Below are positions 6,582 through 14,584 of a stretch of DNA of 19,929 bases, piece by piece. The translations under genes and the position numbers were made by a program. The notes under the pieces are model-generated. The model ran no database searches. It was not told the DNA's origin and saw only the letters and a list, made by a program, of their open reading frames with translations. Position 1 is the stretch's first letter. Each line of letters starts with the position of its first letter. Source of the DNA: CAZSLZ01 sp964607865 (GTDB lineage: Bacteria; Vulcanimicrobiota; JAJTBE01; CAZSLZ01); the NCBI GenBank assembly GCA_964607865.1, contig CAZSLZ010000047.1, positions 1 through 19,929 of the forward strand, read 5' to 3'.

Positions 6582-8108
6582 TTACTTTACATCCAACATG
6601 GTGGCAGATTGCTTGCTATCATATTTTTCAGCAAATTCTTTTGGTGTCAGCCCATCATTGTTCTTAATGTCCAGTTTGGCCCCCTTCTGCGCCAGTAAAT
6701 CCACGGTTGTGGTTTTATCTCTGGTTACCGCCATATGAAGAGGAGTGTTGCCATCGTTATCTGTGGCATTAATATCGGTCCCTTTTTCTAAAAACAATTC
6801 TACCAGTTTATTGTTACCCACATAAGCTGCCATATGCAATGGGAAATGCCCCTTGTTGTTTTTTATCATTTTTGCCCCATTTTCAAACAATAATTGGGCA
6901 GCTTCTAAAGATTGAGCCTTGCTGCTTCTAGAAACTATATGCAGGGGGGTGTTGCCTTCCTTATCCTGTATATTTACAACCGCTCCGTTTTCCAATAAGA
7001 TTTTCATCAATTTTATTGATGGGTTCTTGGCGGCAATATGTAATGGAGTTTTACCCGTGTCTTTTCTTATGGCATTGACATCGGCCCCCTTTGATATCAG
7101 GAAATCGCTGACCCGGCTGTGGCCGACTATGGAAGCGCTGTGAAGAGGAGTTCCCCCTTTCCTGTTGGCTGTCTTTACACTGGCTCCTTTTTCCACCAGC
7201 CAACGGCAAACAGCGGTCTGAGAGTTCCAGGCAGCATAATGCATGGGAACAGTTCCCTCATCGTCGGGTTCTTCTACAGATATGCCTTTGGAAACCAGAT
7301 AGTCAAGAATATGAATATGCCCTTGGAAAGCTGCGTTGTGGATGGGCTTGCCACCCTTAACATCTTTCACGTTCAGGCCGGCGCCTTTTTCCTCCAAATA
7401 TTTAATAATATCCAGGCTGCCTTTTTTTGCAGCCAGGTGCATGGGTTGTACGGTGCCGGGTTCTCCTTCCACTTTTAAGCCTGATTCCACCAGCAGTTTA
7501 ACAGTAGGCAGGTTTTCACTGTGTACAGCAGCGTGAACCGGAGTAAACTTTTTATTATTTATGGTATCGATTTTTGCGCCTTTTTTCATTAAATATTTAA
7601 TAACATCGGGGTGTCCTCCGAAAGCTGCCATAGCTACAGCTGTATTTCCATCTTTATCAATAGAGTTAACCTTGGCATTATTTTCAATCAGGAATTTCAC
7701 CATTTCCAGGTTGCCCTTTCCGGCATGAACCATAAGAGGAGTAGCGCCGAATTTATTGGGCAGGTCGATGAAACCTTTCTTTTTGACCACAACTTCTGCC
7801 ATTTCCGGGGTGTTGATATACATTAACAAAGTCATGCCCTCTTTGTCCCTCATTCTTACAATATCAGGCATATATTCAATCATTTCCTTCAGTTTTCCGG
7901 GGTCTTCATTTTTTAACGCTTCTGCCAGCATTTTACTGAACAGTTCCCCTGCCTCTTCTTTTGTGGTAGGGGAAGGGGTGGCAACAGTTGTCGCGGTGGG
8001 TTCAGGAGTTCCAGAACCTGCCGGGGCAGGTTTTTTGTTTCCGGGCTGGGAACATCCCACCAGAAAAGAAATCAGAATAATTGTTATAATTAACAGGAAT
8101 CGCTTCAA
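6582..8108 (-). CDS. ankyrin-repeat lipoprotein
   Basis: 508 residues. The TTG start at 8108 is supported by AGGAGGAG 6 nt upstream. The N-terminus is a lipoprotein signal (MKRFLLIITIILISF then lipobox LVGC, Cys19), followed by a Pro/Thr/Ala-rich spacer to about residue 50. The rest is almost entirely ankyrin repeats, about 13 units of 32-35 residues, with repeated TPLH-A and G-VN--D motifs (for example GNTPLHMAV, GKTPLHIAA). The last unit is a degraded cap (LTPKEFAEKY). Ankyrin arrays are protein-binding scaffolds; here the array would face the periplasm or the cell exterior, attached to a lipid anchor. No enzymatic domain is present. Single-gene transcription unit. The binding partner cannot be told from the sequence. 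Confidence 0.92.
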   Translation of the reverse strand: MKRFLLIITIILISFLVGCSQPGNKKPAPAGSGTPEPTATTVATPSPTTKEEAGELFSKMLAEALKNEDPGKLKEMIEYMPDIVRMRDKEGMTLLMYINTPEMAEVVVKKKGFIDLPNKFGATPLMVHAGKGNLEMVKFLIENNAKVNSIDKDGNTAVAMAAFGGHPDVIKYLMKKGAKIDTINNKKFTPVHAAVHSENLPTVKLLVESGLKVEGEPGTVQPMHLAAKKGSLDIIKYLEEKGAGLNVKDVKGGKPIHNAAFQGHIHILDYLVSKGISVEEPDDEGTVPMHYAAWNSQTAVCRWLVEKGASVKTANRKGGTPLHSASIVGHSRVSDFLISKGADVNAIRKDTGKTPLHIAAKNPSIKLMKILLENGAVVNIQDKEGNTPLHIVSRSSKAQSLEAAQLLFENGAKMIKNNKGHFPLHMAAYVGNNKLVELFLEKGTDINATDNDGNTPLHMAVTRDKTTTVDLLAQKGAKLDIKNNDGLTPKEFAEKYDSKQSATMLDVK

Positions 8109-8268
8109 GTCAAACTCCTCCTTTTATGATACTTTGAAATTAACATATGATTTTTAAACAAATAAAAAAAATCCTCTCTGTTTATCGTTGTCAGCAAGAT
8201 ATAATTCTGGTAAATATACATATGGTTTATCAGGCAAGTTTTATATCCGCAATTTGAGAATATGGTAT

Positions 8269-8294
8269 AAAAAAAGCCGGCAGCCGGCTTTTTT
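8269..8294 (-). terminator. terminator downstream of rubrerythrin-like gene
   Basis: The stem AAAAAAGCCGG / CCGGCTTTTTT has a CAG loop. With A and T tracts on both sides it can act in both directions; it lies 18 nt after the stop of the minus-strand gene at 8312. Confidence 0.85.
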
Positions 8295-8311
8295 GTGGTT
8301 CAGAATTATGT

Positions 8312-8836
8312 TTACCACCATTCTTTATAAACTGCGGGTACCATCTGGACTGATGTTTCCACTCCCAGTGGTTTGGCGCCTTTCAGCAGTTTCAATTCCA
8401 GCTCCAGAATTTCCTGGTGATTATGTTCTTCGCCGGCCAGATAGTGGAAAAGGGTTGAAATTGCTTCTTCCTTACTGTTTTGTGCCAGTTCCTTATAGAA
8501 TTGCTGGGCTTCCAGCTCTTTCTGAATAGCCAGGTTAATTAATTCATCCAGGCTCAGCTTCTGGGCTTCCTTAACGCTTTTTTCTGAAGGCAATCTGGTC
8601 TGTTCGTCAAAGTTTTTGGTGGTTCCTGAAATCTTTTTATATAGGCCTTCCACGTTGTCGCGGTGGTTTTGTTCTTCACTGGCCAGAAATTTCAATTTGT
8701 TTTTCATTCGTTTTGAATCGACATAATCCGCCATCATATCATACATGTATTTAGCTTTAATTTCTCTTTCAACGGCAATTTCAAGAGCATCTAAATATTC
8801 GGTTTTACCCTGGGAAGGGAGAATATCCTGTTTCAT
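8312..8836 (-). CDS. rubrerythrin-like (ferritin-like diiron) protein without rubredoxin domain
   Basis: 174 residues. It forms two helix pairs of the ferritin-like fold, each with the diiron ligand pattern: Glu25 with E55-x-x-H58 in SEEQNH, and Glu107 with E137-x-x-H140 in GEEHNH. Rubrerythrins reduce peroxide in anaerobes or react with oxygen; this one has no Cys at all, so it lacks the C-terminal rubredoxin domain and must take electrons from another protein, or serve a different role. The C-terminus ends in KEWW. AAGGAGG lies 8 nt before the ATG. The neighbouring minus-strand gene at 8892 is 55 nt upstream and may share its transcript. Function in oxidative stress is family-level inference. 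Confidence 0.88.
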   Translation of the reverse strand: MKQDILPSQGKTEYLDALEIAVEREIKAKYMYDMMADYVDSKRMKNKLKFLASEEQNHRDNVEGLYKKISGTTKNFDEQTRLPSEKSVKEAQKLSLDELINLAIQKELEAQQFYKELAQNSKEEAISTLFHYLAGEEHNHQEILELELKLLKGAKPLGVETSVQMVPAVYKEWW

Positions 8837-8891
8837 AATAGGCCTCCTTGCAAATAATAATGGAATTCAAAGTCTTGGCAGAAAAAGTAGG

Positions 8892-9176
8892 TTAAACTGC
8901 TCTTACCTCAGCATCGTAATAAACTTTTACAATGCGGGGACTTTGTATGAGTTTCAAGACCGCATCGGATGACATATCGGCAGAAAAAGCGTTAATTATA
9001 TAAAGGTCGTCTTTAATTTTGCCCCCCAATTCATTTACTTTCTTTCGATCTTCATCTTTAAGGCCATCCACAGTTTGAATGATTACCGGCACTGTAGCTG
9101 GATTCTGATTGACAATATCCTTGAGGATAGGGTCGAGCTTTTTTTCTTCAATTGTTTCTTCTTTTTTCTTGCTCAT
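8892..9176 (-). CDS. small protein resembling a subtilase propeptide/inhibitor (I9-like) domain
   Basis: 94 residues, cytoplasmic by appearance (no signal peptide). After a Lys/Glu-rich N-terminus comes PVIIQTVDGLKDED, then ELGGKIKDDLYIINAFSADM, then a helix and SPRIVKVYYDAEV. This order (beta strand, helix, GG-K, strand with INAFSA, helix, VYYD-EV) is that of the propeptide that folds and inhibits S8 subtilisin-type proteases. No protease follows; the gene stops at 8892 and a different gene begins. It could be a free-standing inhibitor, a chaperone supplied in trans, or a remnant. The ATG at 9176 follows a stop by three codons and its GGAGGGG lies about 19 nt away, so initiation looks weak. 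Homology is judged by eye only. Confidence 0.65.
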   Translation of the reverse strand: MSKKKEETIEEKKLDPILKDIVNQNPATVPVIIQTVDGLKDEDRKKVNELGGKIKDDLYIINAFSADMSSDAVLKLIQSPRIVKVYYDAEVRAV

Positions 9177-9373
9177 CTGTATGGGTTACCCCGTCCCCTC
9201 CTTTCTGTATATCAGTTTTGTTAACTGTTAAATTCTATCAACCCCTTTATTATCCTTTAAAAAGTTAAATAATTGGCAGGTTATTTGTCACCGAAACTTG
9301 AAAAACAAGATACTGTTCATTGTTAAAATGAAACCAGCCGATCATTTTCTTCATATAAACTGGAGGTGTAACT

Positions 9374-10783
9374 TTGTCATTAAAGTTTTACAATACATTA
9401 ACCCGACAAAAAGAGGAATTTGTTCCCCTGAAAAAAGGAAAGGTAAGCATGTACACCTGCGGCCCCACCGTATATGATTATGCTCATATCGGTAATTTCC
9501 GGGCTTACGCATTTGAAGATGTACTCAGAAGATACCTTGAATATAAAGGCTTCAATGTCCGACAGGTTATGAATATTACCGATGTTGACGACAAAATCAT
9601 CAGAAAAGTTAAGGAACTGGGAATGTCCATTACCGATTACACCCAGAAATACACCCGGGCTTTTTTTGAAGACCTGGAAACCCTGAACATAGAAACTGCG
9701 GAAGTTTACCCCAAAGCCACCGACCATATTGATGAAATGGTTCAAATTATCAAAATTCTACAGGCCAAAACAATTGCCTATACCGGAGAGGACGGTTCCA
9801 TCTATTTTTCTATAGAAAAGTTTCCTGAATATGGCAAACTCTCCCACATGAAGGTGGAGGATTTGAAAGCCGGCGCCAGGGTGAAGCACGATGAATACGA
9901 CAAGGAGAGTGTTTCCGATTTTGCCCTGTGGAAAGCTTATTCTCCCGAAGACGGGGATGTGTTCTGGGAAACTGAACTTGGCAAGGGCCGGCCCGGCTGG
10001 CATATTGAATGCACTGCAATGAGTACCAGGCATCTGGGTAAACAGATGGATATTCATACCGGCGGCGTCGATAATTTGTTCCCCCACCACGAAAATGAAA
10101 TTGCCCAATCTGAAGGGGCATTCGGTAAAAAATTCGTTAACTACTGGCTACACTGTGATCATCTTCTGGTGGACGGAACCAAAATGTCAAAATCAAAAGG
10201 CAATTTCTACACCTTGAGAGACCTGGTTGACAGGGGCTACAACCCCATGGCTTTAAGGTATATGTATGTCACCAATGACTATAGAAAGAAACTGGACTTT
10301 ACTTTTAATGGAATCGAAGCTGCCGGCAAAGCTCTTGATAAGATTTACTCGTTTTTAAGGCGGGTAAAGGAAGAGGGTAAACAGGCCGATAATTCGCAAA
10401 TACCTGAATTAATCGAGCAGGCGCAAAGGAAATTTGAGGAAGCCATGGATGATGATTTAAATACATCGGCGGCTATTGCTGAAATTTTCACTTTTATGAC
10501 CGGAGTCAACCGCATAATGGATAACAGCCAGATTTCCAGAGAGAATTCCCAGCAGGTTCTGGACTTTATGTTATCTCTGGATGGTGTTCTGGGTATAAAA
10601 ATGGAAGAAGCTCTGGTGGAGAAAGAATTAGCCAGGGAAATTCAAGCGCTGATTGAGAAGAGAAAAGAAGCCCGGAAAAACAAGGATTTTGACCTGGCAG
10701 ACCAGATACGGGATAATTTAAAAGACAGGGGAATCGAACTCATGGATACCCCTGAGGGTACAAAATGGAAAGTATTAGCATAA
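9374..10783 (+). CDS. cysS: cysteinyl-tRNA synthetase
   Basis: Charges tRNA-Cys with cysteine in the cytoplasm; class Ia synthetase, usually monomeric and zinc-dependent. 469 residues, normal for the family. TTG start at 9374 has GGAGG 7 nt upstream. The N-terminal catalytic domain has TCGPTVYDYAHIGN, which combines the first zinc-ligand Cys with the HIGH signature (HIGN), then NITDVDDKI. Further zinc ligands are in WHIECTAMS and the HTGGVDNLFPHHENEIAQSE region. KMSKSKGN is the second signature loop. The C-terminal DALR-type helical domain includes MDDDLNTSAA and ends in EGTKWKVL, typical of CysS. No T-box leader is visible upstream. The gene at 10805 follows by 21 nt and is probably co-transcribed. 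Confidence 0.98.
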   Translation: MSLKFYNTLTRQKEEFVPLKKGKVSMYTCGPTVYDYAHIGNFRAYAFEDVLRRYLEYKGFNVRQVMNITDVDDKIIRKVKELGMSITDYTQKYTRAFFEDLETLNIETAEVYPKATDHIDEMVQIIKILQAKTIAYTGEDGSIYFSIEKFPEYGKLSHMKVEDLKAGARVKHDEYDKESVSDFALWKAYSPEDGDVFWETELGKGRPGWHIECTAMSTRHLGKQMDIHTGGVDNLFPHHENEIAQSEGAFGKKFVNYWLHCDHLLVDGTKMSKSKGNFYTLRDLVDRGYNPMALRYMYVTNDYRKKLDFTFNGIEAAGKALDKIYSFLRRVKEEGKQADNSQIPELIEQAQRKFEEAMDDDLNTSAAIAEIFTFMTGVNRIMDNSQISRENSQQVLDFMLSLDGVLGIKMEEALVEKELAREIQALIEKRKEARKNKDFDLADQIRDNLKDRGIELMDTPEGTKWKVLA

Positions 10784-10804
10784 AAATGGAAGGGGAGAAT
10801 AGAA

Positions 10805-11368
10805 ATGGTGGATGAATCAACACAAAACGGGTTGAAAATGGTTTTAAGGCCCGGGAAGGACACTTACAAGGTAACAGAATTGCCGGTATTTGATGTTTTA
10901 ATTCAGAATATCTCGAAAAAGCCTGTAATTTTCAGCACTTATATGTTAAAACATCGTTTGCTTTATACCCTGATGGCGGGAGAATTCGAGGTTTTTCCTT
11001 TTGGAACCACCCCCAAACCTCCCATCAAACCCAGGGATTTTGTAACTCTTGGGCCAGGGCAGCAATTGAAGGTTCATCTTGATGTGGAAGCTGAACAGCC
11101 TCAATATGGTTTTTTAAAGGCTGCGGATTTACCCCAGGTTTTCACCAACGAAACCTTGTTATACGGGCTTCCTGCCGGCGAATATACCTTTCAGGCAGCA
11201 ATAAGCGATAATATGTTCTTTTATGAAGCTCCTGAAAATACCCATACTTACAATCGATATCCCAGCAATATTTACAAGGACCTGGCAAAGGGAAAAATCA
11301 ATATAGATGAAACCAAATTATGGTCGGGCAGGCTTATTGCCCAATGCAAAATAACCTATGTAAAATAA
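10805..11368 (+). CDS. hypothetical protein with beta-sandwich-like features
   Basis: Not recognised. 187 residues with GGGGAG 6 nt before the ATG, 21 nt after cysS, so likely in its operon. There is no signal peptide or membrane helix. The sequence alternates strands and turns as in Ig-like domains: FDVLIQNISKKPVIFS resembles the opening of domains that handle unbound backbone ends, LGPGQQLKVHLDVE and LPAGEYTFQAAIS resemble later strands. Similar openings (N-type 'NISxxPV') occur in intracellular protease inhibitor and NEAT-like folds, but the similarity is too weak to name a family. A single Cys lies near the C-terminus. Ends at a bidirectional terminator. Confidence 0.75.
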   Translation: MVDESTQNGLKMVLRPGKDTYKVTELPVFDVLIQNISKKPVIFSTYMLKHRLLYTLMAGEFEVFPFGTTPKPPIKPRDFVTLGPGQQLKVHLDVEAEQPQYGFLKAADLPQVFTNETLLYGLPAGEYTFQAAISDNMFFYEAPENTHTYNRYPSNIYKDLAKGKINIDETKLWSGRLIAQCKITYVK

Positions 11369-11403
11369 AAAAAGAGCTGCCTTTTCAGGCAGCTCCATTT
11401 TTT
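11367..11403. terminator. bidirectional terminator between convergent genes
   Basis: Stem GAGCTGCC (11374-11381) and GGCAGCTC (11388-11395) around a 6-nt loop. An A7 tract precedes and CATTTTTT follows, so both the plus-strand gene at 10805 and the minus-strand gene at 11471 can end here. Confidence 0.9.
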
Positions 11404-11470
11404 ACTGCATTTTCTACTTAATATCTTACTGATTTCTTGCTATGACAGCGCTTGAATTTTTAGAGTATTT

Positions 11471-12169
11471 CTAGCTTTGATTCAGGGTGATGGTCATGTT
11501 CTTTATTTTTTTTTCGGTTATTGCTGCATTAGTTTGTTTGATTCCTATTCCATCTATTTTTGTAATTATCTTATGGTTTCCCAATGGTACATTGTCGAAA
11601 AAATAACTGAGATTATTCAGATCGTCAGCAGGATCAACTTCCCTGGTCAAAGTTACTACCTGGCCGCTTTTGTTTATTTCCATGGAAATATAACTTTTGG
11701 AAGTGATATTATTCTCAGCCACAACAGGGGCCCCTTTGATTATCACATCTCCGTAAATGCATCCGGTAGCTTCTATTACTCCGTCTTTTTTATTTCTGTA
11801 TTCGGATATTTCCACCTGCATAAGGGCGCCGTAACCTTCTGTTGATTTGGCGTTTATTATGTATATGCCATAGGGAATGTTCTCAAACTTGTAATTTCCT
11901 CGGGAATCAGTAGTGGTCTGAAAAGTATTGTAGGTATCGCTGTTCTGAAAAGAAGTGCAGATAAGGGTTACATTTGACAGGGGCGATGTACCATCGGTAT
12001 CGAAAATTGTCCCCTCAAGGTTTCCCACAAAAATTTTGTCAGGAGAACAGGTCGCAAGGCCGATTAATAACAGTCCCAGTAAAAAAAGGAATAACAGCAC
12101 CATACTTATGGTCATATTTTTGTTGCGGGGTTTTACTTCAGATACTGGCTTCAAAGTTTTATAGTTCAT
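11471..12169 (-). CDS. membrane-anchored protein with carboxypeptidase-regulatory-like domain, paralogue 1
   Basis: 232 residues. ATG at 12169 is supported by GGAGGAG. A cytoplasmic basic stretch (KPVSEVKPRNKN) precedes one hydrophobic segment (about 22-42); a Cys follows in LATCSPD, but the segment lacks a clear lipobox, so an N-terminal signal anchor is the first choice. The outside part contains GNLEGTIFDTDGTSPLSNVTLICTS, TTTDSRGNYKFENIPYGIYIIN and a second block with FFDNVPLGNH. This is the transthyretin-like, carboxypeptidase-regulatory (Cna-B-like) pattern: a seven-strand beta sandwich used as a binding or stalk module. It shares the whole layout with 12293-13060, so they arose by tandem duplication. 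Role: presumed surface or periplasmic structural protein; no enzyme motif is visible. Confidence 0.85.
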   Translation of the reverse strand: MNYKTLKPVSEVKPRNKNMTISMVLLFLFLLGLLLIGLATCSPDKIFVGNLEGTIFDTDGTSPLSNVTLICTSFQNSDTYNTFQTTTDSRGNYKFENIPYGIYIINAKSTEGYGALMQVEISEYRNKKDGVIEATGCIYGDVIIKGAPVVAENNITSKSYISMEINKSGQVVTLTREVDPADDLNNLSYFFDNVPLGNHKIITKIDGIGIKQTNAAITEKKIKNMTITLNQS

Positions 12170-12230
12170 TTTATTCTCCTCCAGAAACTTTTGCTGTGCC
12201 GAGGGGTAATACTTTAGTCTTAGTCGGAAT

Positions 12231-12262
12231 AAAAAAAGGATATACTTATTTATAATATATCC
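12231..12262 (-). terminator. weak terminator after paralogue 2
   Basis: Stem GGATATA / TATATCC (12238-12244 and 12256-12262) with an 11-nt loop, followed on the minus strand by seven T residues. It lies between the two paralogues, so they may be transcribed separately. Confidence 0.55.
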
Positions 12263-12292
12263 TACTACTTTTGATCTATGACTTAAGTTACA

Positions 12293-13060
12293 TCATGGGG
12301 TTAAATTTAGAAAAAAATGATTGTTTACGGGGATTCTGCCAGCTATGGGAGAAATTTTGCCTTCCATACGTACTGCCACCCTGGTAATTTTGCCCGCTTT
12401 AATTTCCACCGGCACTTTTTTTATGCCAATTCCCTGAATGTTTACTATCAGGCCATGTCTTCCCGGAGGAATGTTGGGAAAATAATAGCCGGTTTCAGTA
12501 TTTCCTTCCAGGGATATTTCCTTTACTAAATTTACAATCTCACTCTGGTTGTTAAGCAGTATTGATACATAATTACCCGGATTTCCAACCCCTTCTCTGA
12601 CATGAGTTTTTCCGGTATTTAGGTTGTTTTCAATTATTATATCCCCATAAATCGAACCCATTGACTCAACCCTGCAGTTTTTTTCTATCCTGGAGGTTTT
12701 CAACTCCACAGGCAGGCAAATTCCATAACCTTCTTTATAAGAAGCGCTTATAATATATCTACCATAAGGAATGTTTTCAAAATTAAACCTGCCCTGGGAA
12801 TCGGTGGTGGTTTCCACTGAAAAATACTTGTTGCTCATATACGGATAACAGGTAACTCTCAGGTTTGACACAGGGGAGGTACCCTGAAAGTTATAAATAA
12901 CTCCCTGTATTCTTCCCTGGAACATGGCATCCGGCGAACTGGTGGCAAAGCCGACCACAGTAAGTGCTATAATAGAAATATAGAAGAACAGAAGCATGGT
13001 TTGAAGGTTTTTCTGCCGGGGCTTTACTTTGCGGGTAGTTTTCAGTAATTCAAGCTGCAT
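12293..13060 (-). CDS. membrane-anchored protein with carboxypeptidase-regulatory-like domain, paralogue 2
   Basis: 255 residues, start ATG 13060 after AAAGGAGC. Same organisation as the gene at 11471: a basic N-terminus (KTTRKVKPRQKN), one membrane helix (about 22-42), then GRIQGVIYNFQGTSPVSN, TTTDSQGRFNFENIPYGRY and a second FPNIPPGRHGLIVNIQGIG block, all aligned with the paralogue. Extra features are a C-terminal extension of about 25 residues (ISPIAGRIPVNNHFFLNL) and the loss of the Cys after the helix (FATSSPD instead of LATCSPD). The beta-sandwich modules are presumably outside the cytoplasmic membrane. The duplication with divergence of two neighbouring copies suggests paired or alternative partners. 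Function unknown. Confidence 0.85.
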   Translation of the reverse strand: MQLELLKTTRKVKPRQKNLQTMLLFFYISIIALTVVGFATSSPDAMFQGRIQGVIYNFQGTSPVSNLRVTCYPYMSNKYFSVETTTDSQGRFNFENIPYGRYIISASYKEGYGICLPVELKTSRIEKNCRVESMGSIYGDIIIENNLNTGKTHVREGVGNPGNYVSILLNNQSEIVNLVKEISLEGNTETGYYFPNIPPGRHGLIVNIQGIGIKKVPVEIKAGKITRVAVRMEGKISPIAGRIPVNNHFFLNLTP

Positions 13061-13132
13061 TGGTTGCTCCTTTCGTATATACCTTTCTCTATTTGATTAA
13101 TCGGAAAAAGGAGCAATTTTTTAATAACAGAT

Positions 13133-13159
13133 AAAAAAACACCCTGCCGAAGCAGGATG
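13133..13159 (-). terminator. terminator of the four-cysteine gene
   Basis: On the minus strand the stem CATCCTGC / GCAGGGTG carries a TTCG tetraloop closed by C-G and is followed by seven T residues. It ends the gene at 13194. Confidence 0.9.
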
Positions 13160-13193
13160 TAATTTAAAACTAAAGTATAAGATTGATATAAAA

Positions 13194-13400
13194 TCAGTTT
13201 ATTAAACGCTGGGCTTTTTCCTTCTGGTGGGGAAACAGATCGTCGGGGACAGGCTTTCCCTTCGTGGAAACCAGATATCGAGCGCAATCTTTATAGTTGC
13301 CCATGCAATATTTCTTTTTTATTGAAGCTGCTACTTTGGGCATTCCTTTTAATTGATCGTTAAAAAACGGGCAATTTTCCGCTTTGAAACATTTGGCCAT
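13194..13400 (-). CDS. small four-cysteine protein
   Basis: 68 residues, ATG at 13400 after AGGAGGT. Cys4, Cys10, Cys32 and Cys39 are arranged as C-x5-C then KKKYC-x6-C followed by ARYLV, a pattern I know from small uncharacterised bacterial proteins (usually with similar CPFF and KxYCxG-YxxCARY motifs). The four Cys suit a zinc or Fe-S site; metal identity cannot be told from sequence. No signal peptide, so it is likely cytoplasmic. It is its own transcription unit, with a perfect 24-bp palindrome just upstream (13417-13440) and a strong terminator downstream. Comparable proteins often accompany regulatory or chemotaxis genes elsewhere; nothing in this window confirms that. Confidence 0.8.
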   Translation of the reverse strand: MAKCFKAENCPFFNDQLKGMPKVAASIKKKYCMGNYKDCARYLVSTKGKPVPDDLFPHQKEKAQRLIN

Positions 13401-13416
13401 AACACAACCTCCTGGA

Positions 13417-13440
13417 ACATTATAATAATTATTATAATGT
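13417..13440 (-). promoter_or_regulatory. perfect 24-bp palindrome, candidate operator/promoter
   Basis: Each half reads ACATTATAATAA, so both strands carry TATAAT twice. It is 2 nt upstream of the Shine-Dalgarno of the gene at 13194-13400. One of the TATAAT copies could be the -10 of that gene and the symmetry could bind a dimeric regulator. No convincing -35 at 17 nt spacing is seen. Confidence 0.5.
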
Positions 13441-13494
13441 ATTATATGTTTTTTGAATTATTCCCTTTAACTATTCTGATAAATTTTAAAATTT

Positions 13495-14478
13495 TCAGTT
13501 TTCCAATTCCTGCTGAGCTGAATATGGGGGGATGGGCAGACGAATCATATTTTCTGCGTAACAGGCGCTGGTGGTAATAATTTTTGTATCCATATCCTGG
13601 CCTATGTATTCCAGTTTCTTATTGGTAAGAACTTTGCCGTCGCTGACTCTGAATTGGAGCCTGGCTATGGGGTACCATTCAAGTTCGTCCATATTGTCAG
13701 TGGCGGCGGCGTCGATGTAGTCTTGCTGATCTACAGCATAGACAGTGGCCTGGTATTGGCCGTCTCTTTTCAACAGTTTTCTTACTTCTTCTACCGTGCC
13801 GATAGAAAACGGGCGCCGGATTACTTTCTGTGGATATACAAAAAGCAGGTCGTCAATTTTATCCAGGGGTTCGTCAATGATCACGTGATCACCCTGGCTG
13901 ATCTCTCCCTTGAGCATGAATACCCTGGGATAACTATCCTGCTTATACCAGGATAATTCTTCAGGGCCCTGGTACCAGAATACCAGGAAAGAGCCGGTGG
14001 GGCCATGGCTGGGATAGAAAAAAGCATAGTCTTTCCACGGCCCTGTAACATAGTAATGATCTTCCCCGGCAAATTTACTGTTGATGACCTGGAACGGAGT
14101 ACGCCATACTACCTCATCGTTGATATATACCTTTAACTGATATGAACCGGGAGAGAGTTCCTGCAGGTTATCCAGATCGTTGGTGGGATAGATATTACGT
14201 CCTGAAACCTGTGCCCATCCATCCTTTTCCCGTTTATATTTCCAGGTGGCATAAGCTATGGATTTCCCGTTTTCATCAACTATCTCGGTTTTCAAGGCCC
14301 CGTCGGCAGGAGCTCCATGAATCCACCAGTTCTGCTGGGGATACCAGCGTCCATCTTCTTCATAAAGGTTAAGAATCTGATCTGAAACCCCTGAAAGGGT
14401 AGGGCCAACATCCTGGGCGAATGCAGGAATTACTGCCAGAATAATAATTATTAAAAGTGAAGCCAATTTTGTTTTCAT
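13495..14478 (-). CDS. secreted hypothetical protein
   Basis: Not recognised. 327 residues with ATG at 14478 after GGGAGGC. The N-terminus is a cleavable signal peptide (MKTKLASLLIIIILAVIPAFA, cleavage before QDV). The mature protein is rich in Trp and Tyr (RWYPQQNWWIHGAP, DHYYVTGPWKDYAFFYPSHG, FLVFWYQGPEELSWYKQ) and alternates strands, with a run like LSPGSYQLKVYINDEVVW that suggests an Ig-like or carbohydrate-binding beta sandwich near residues 100-130. It contains one Cys (near residue 307). There are no catalytic motifs I can name. Upstream is a divergent plus-strand pseudogene. It is probably periplasmic or exported. Confidence 0.75.
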   Translation of the reverse strand: MKTKLASLLIIIILAVIPAFAQDVGPTLSGVSDQILNLYEEDGRWYPQQNWWIHGAPADGALKTEIVDENGKSIAYATWKYKREKDGWAQVSGRNIYPTNDLDNLQELSPGSYQLKVYINDEVVWRTPFQVINSKFAGEDHYYVTGPWKDYAFFYPSHGPTGSFLVFWYQGPEELSWYKQDSYPRVFMLKGEISQGDHVIIDEPLDKIDDLLFVYPQKVIRRPFSIGTVEEVRKLLKRDGQYQATVYAVDQQDYIDAAATDNMDELEWYPIARLQFRVSDGKVLTNKKLEYIGQDMDTKIITTSACYAENMIRLPIPPYSAQQELEN

Positions 14479-14496
14479 TGGTTGCCTCCCGTGGAA

Positions 14497-14526
14497 TTAC
14501 AATTTCAGTTATTTTCTTGTTATAAT
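14497..14526 (+). promoter_or_regulatory. promoter of the TolB-like pseudogene
   Basis: A -35 TTACAA (14497-14502), 18-nt spacer and TATAAT (14521-14526), upstream of the ATG at 14585. The promoter has been kept although the gene is broken. Confidence 0.55.
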
Positions 14527-14584
14527 AGGATTTTCCTTTGCGGCGGGTTAATCTTGCTAAATAAACAAAAAGTTGGTGGGTTTT

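Noticed and set aside
6582..8108. Tandem DNA repeats as a possible satellite or CRISPR-like array
   Set aside because: The periodicity comes from ankyrin-coding units of 96-105 nt with diverged DNA; there are no identical repeats with unique spacers.
9177..9373. Possible T-box leader upstream of cysS
   Set aside because: No T-box core sequence and no antiterminator/terminator pair are visible in the 197 nt.
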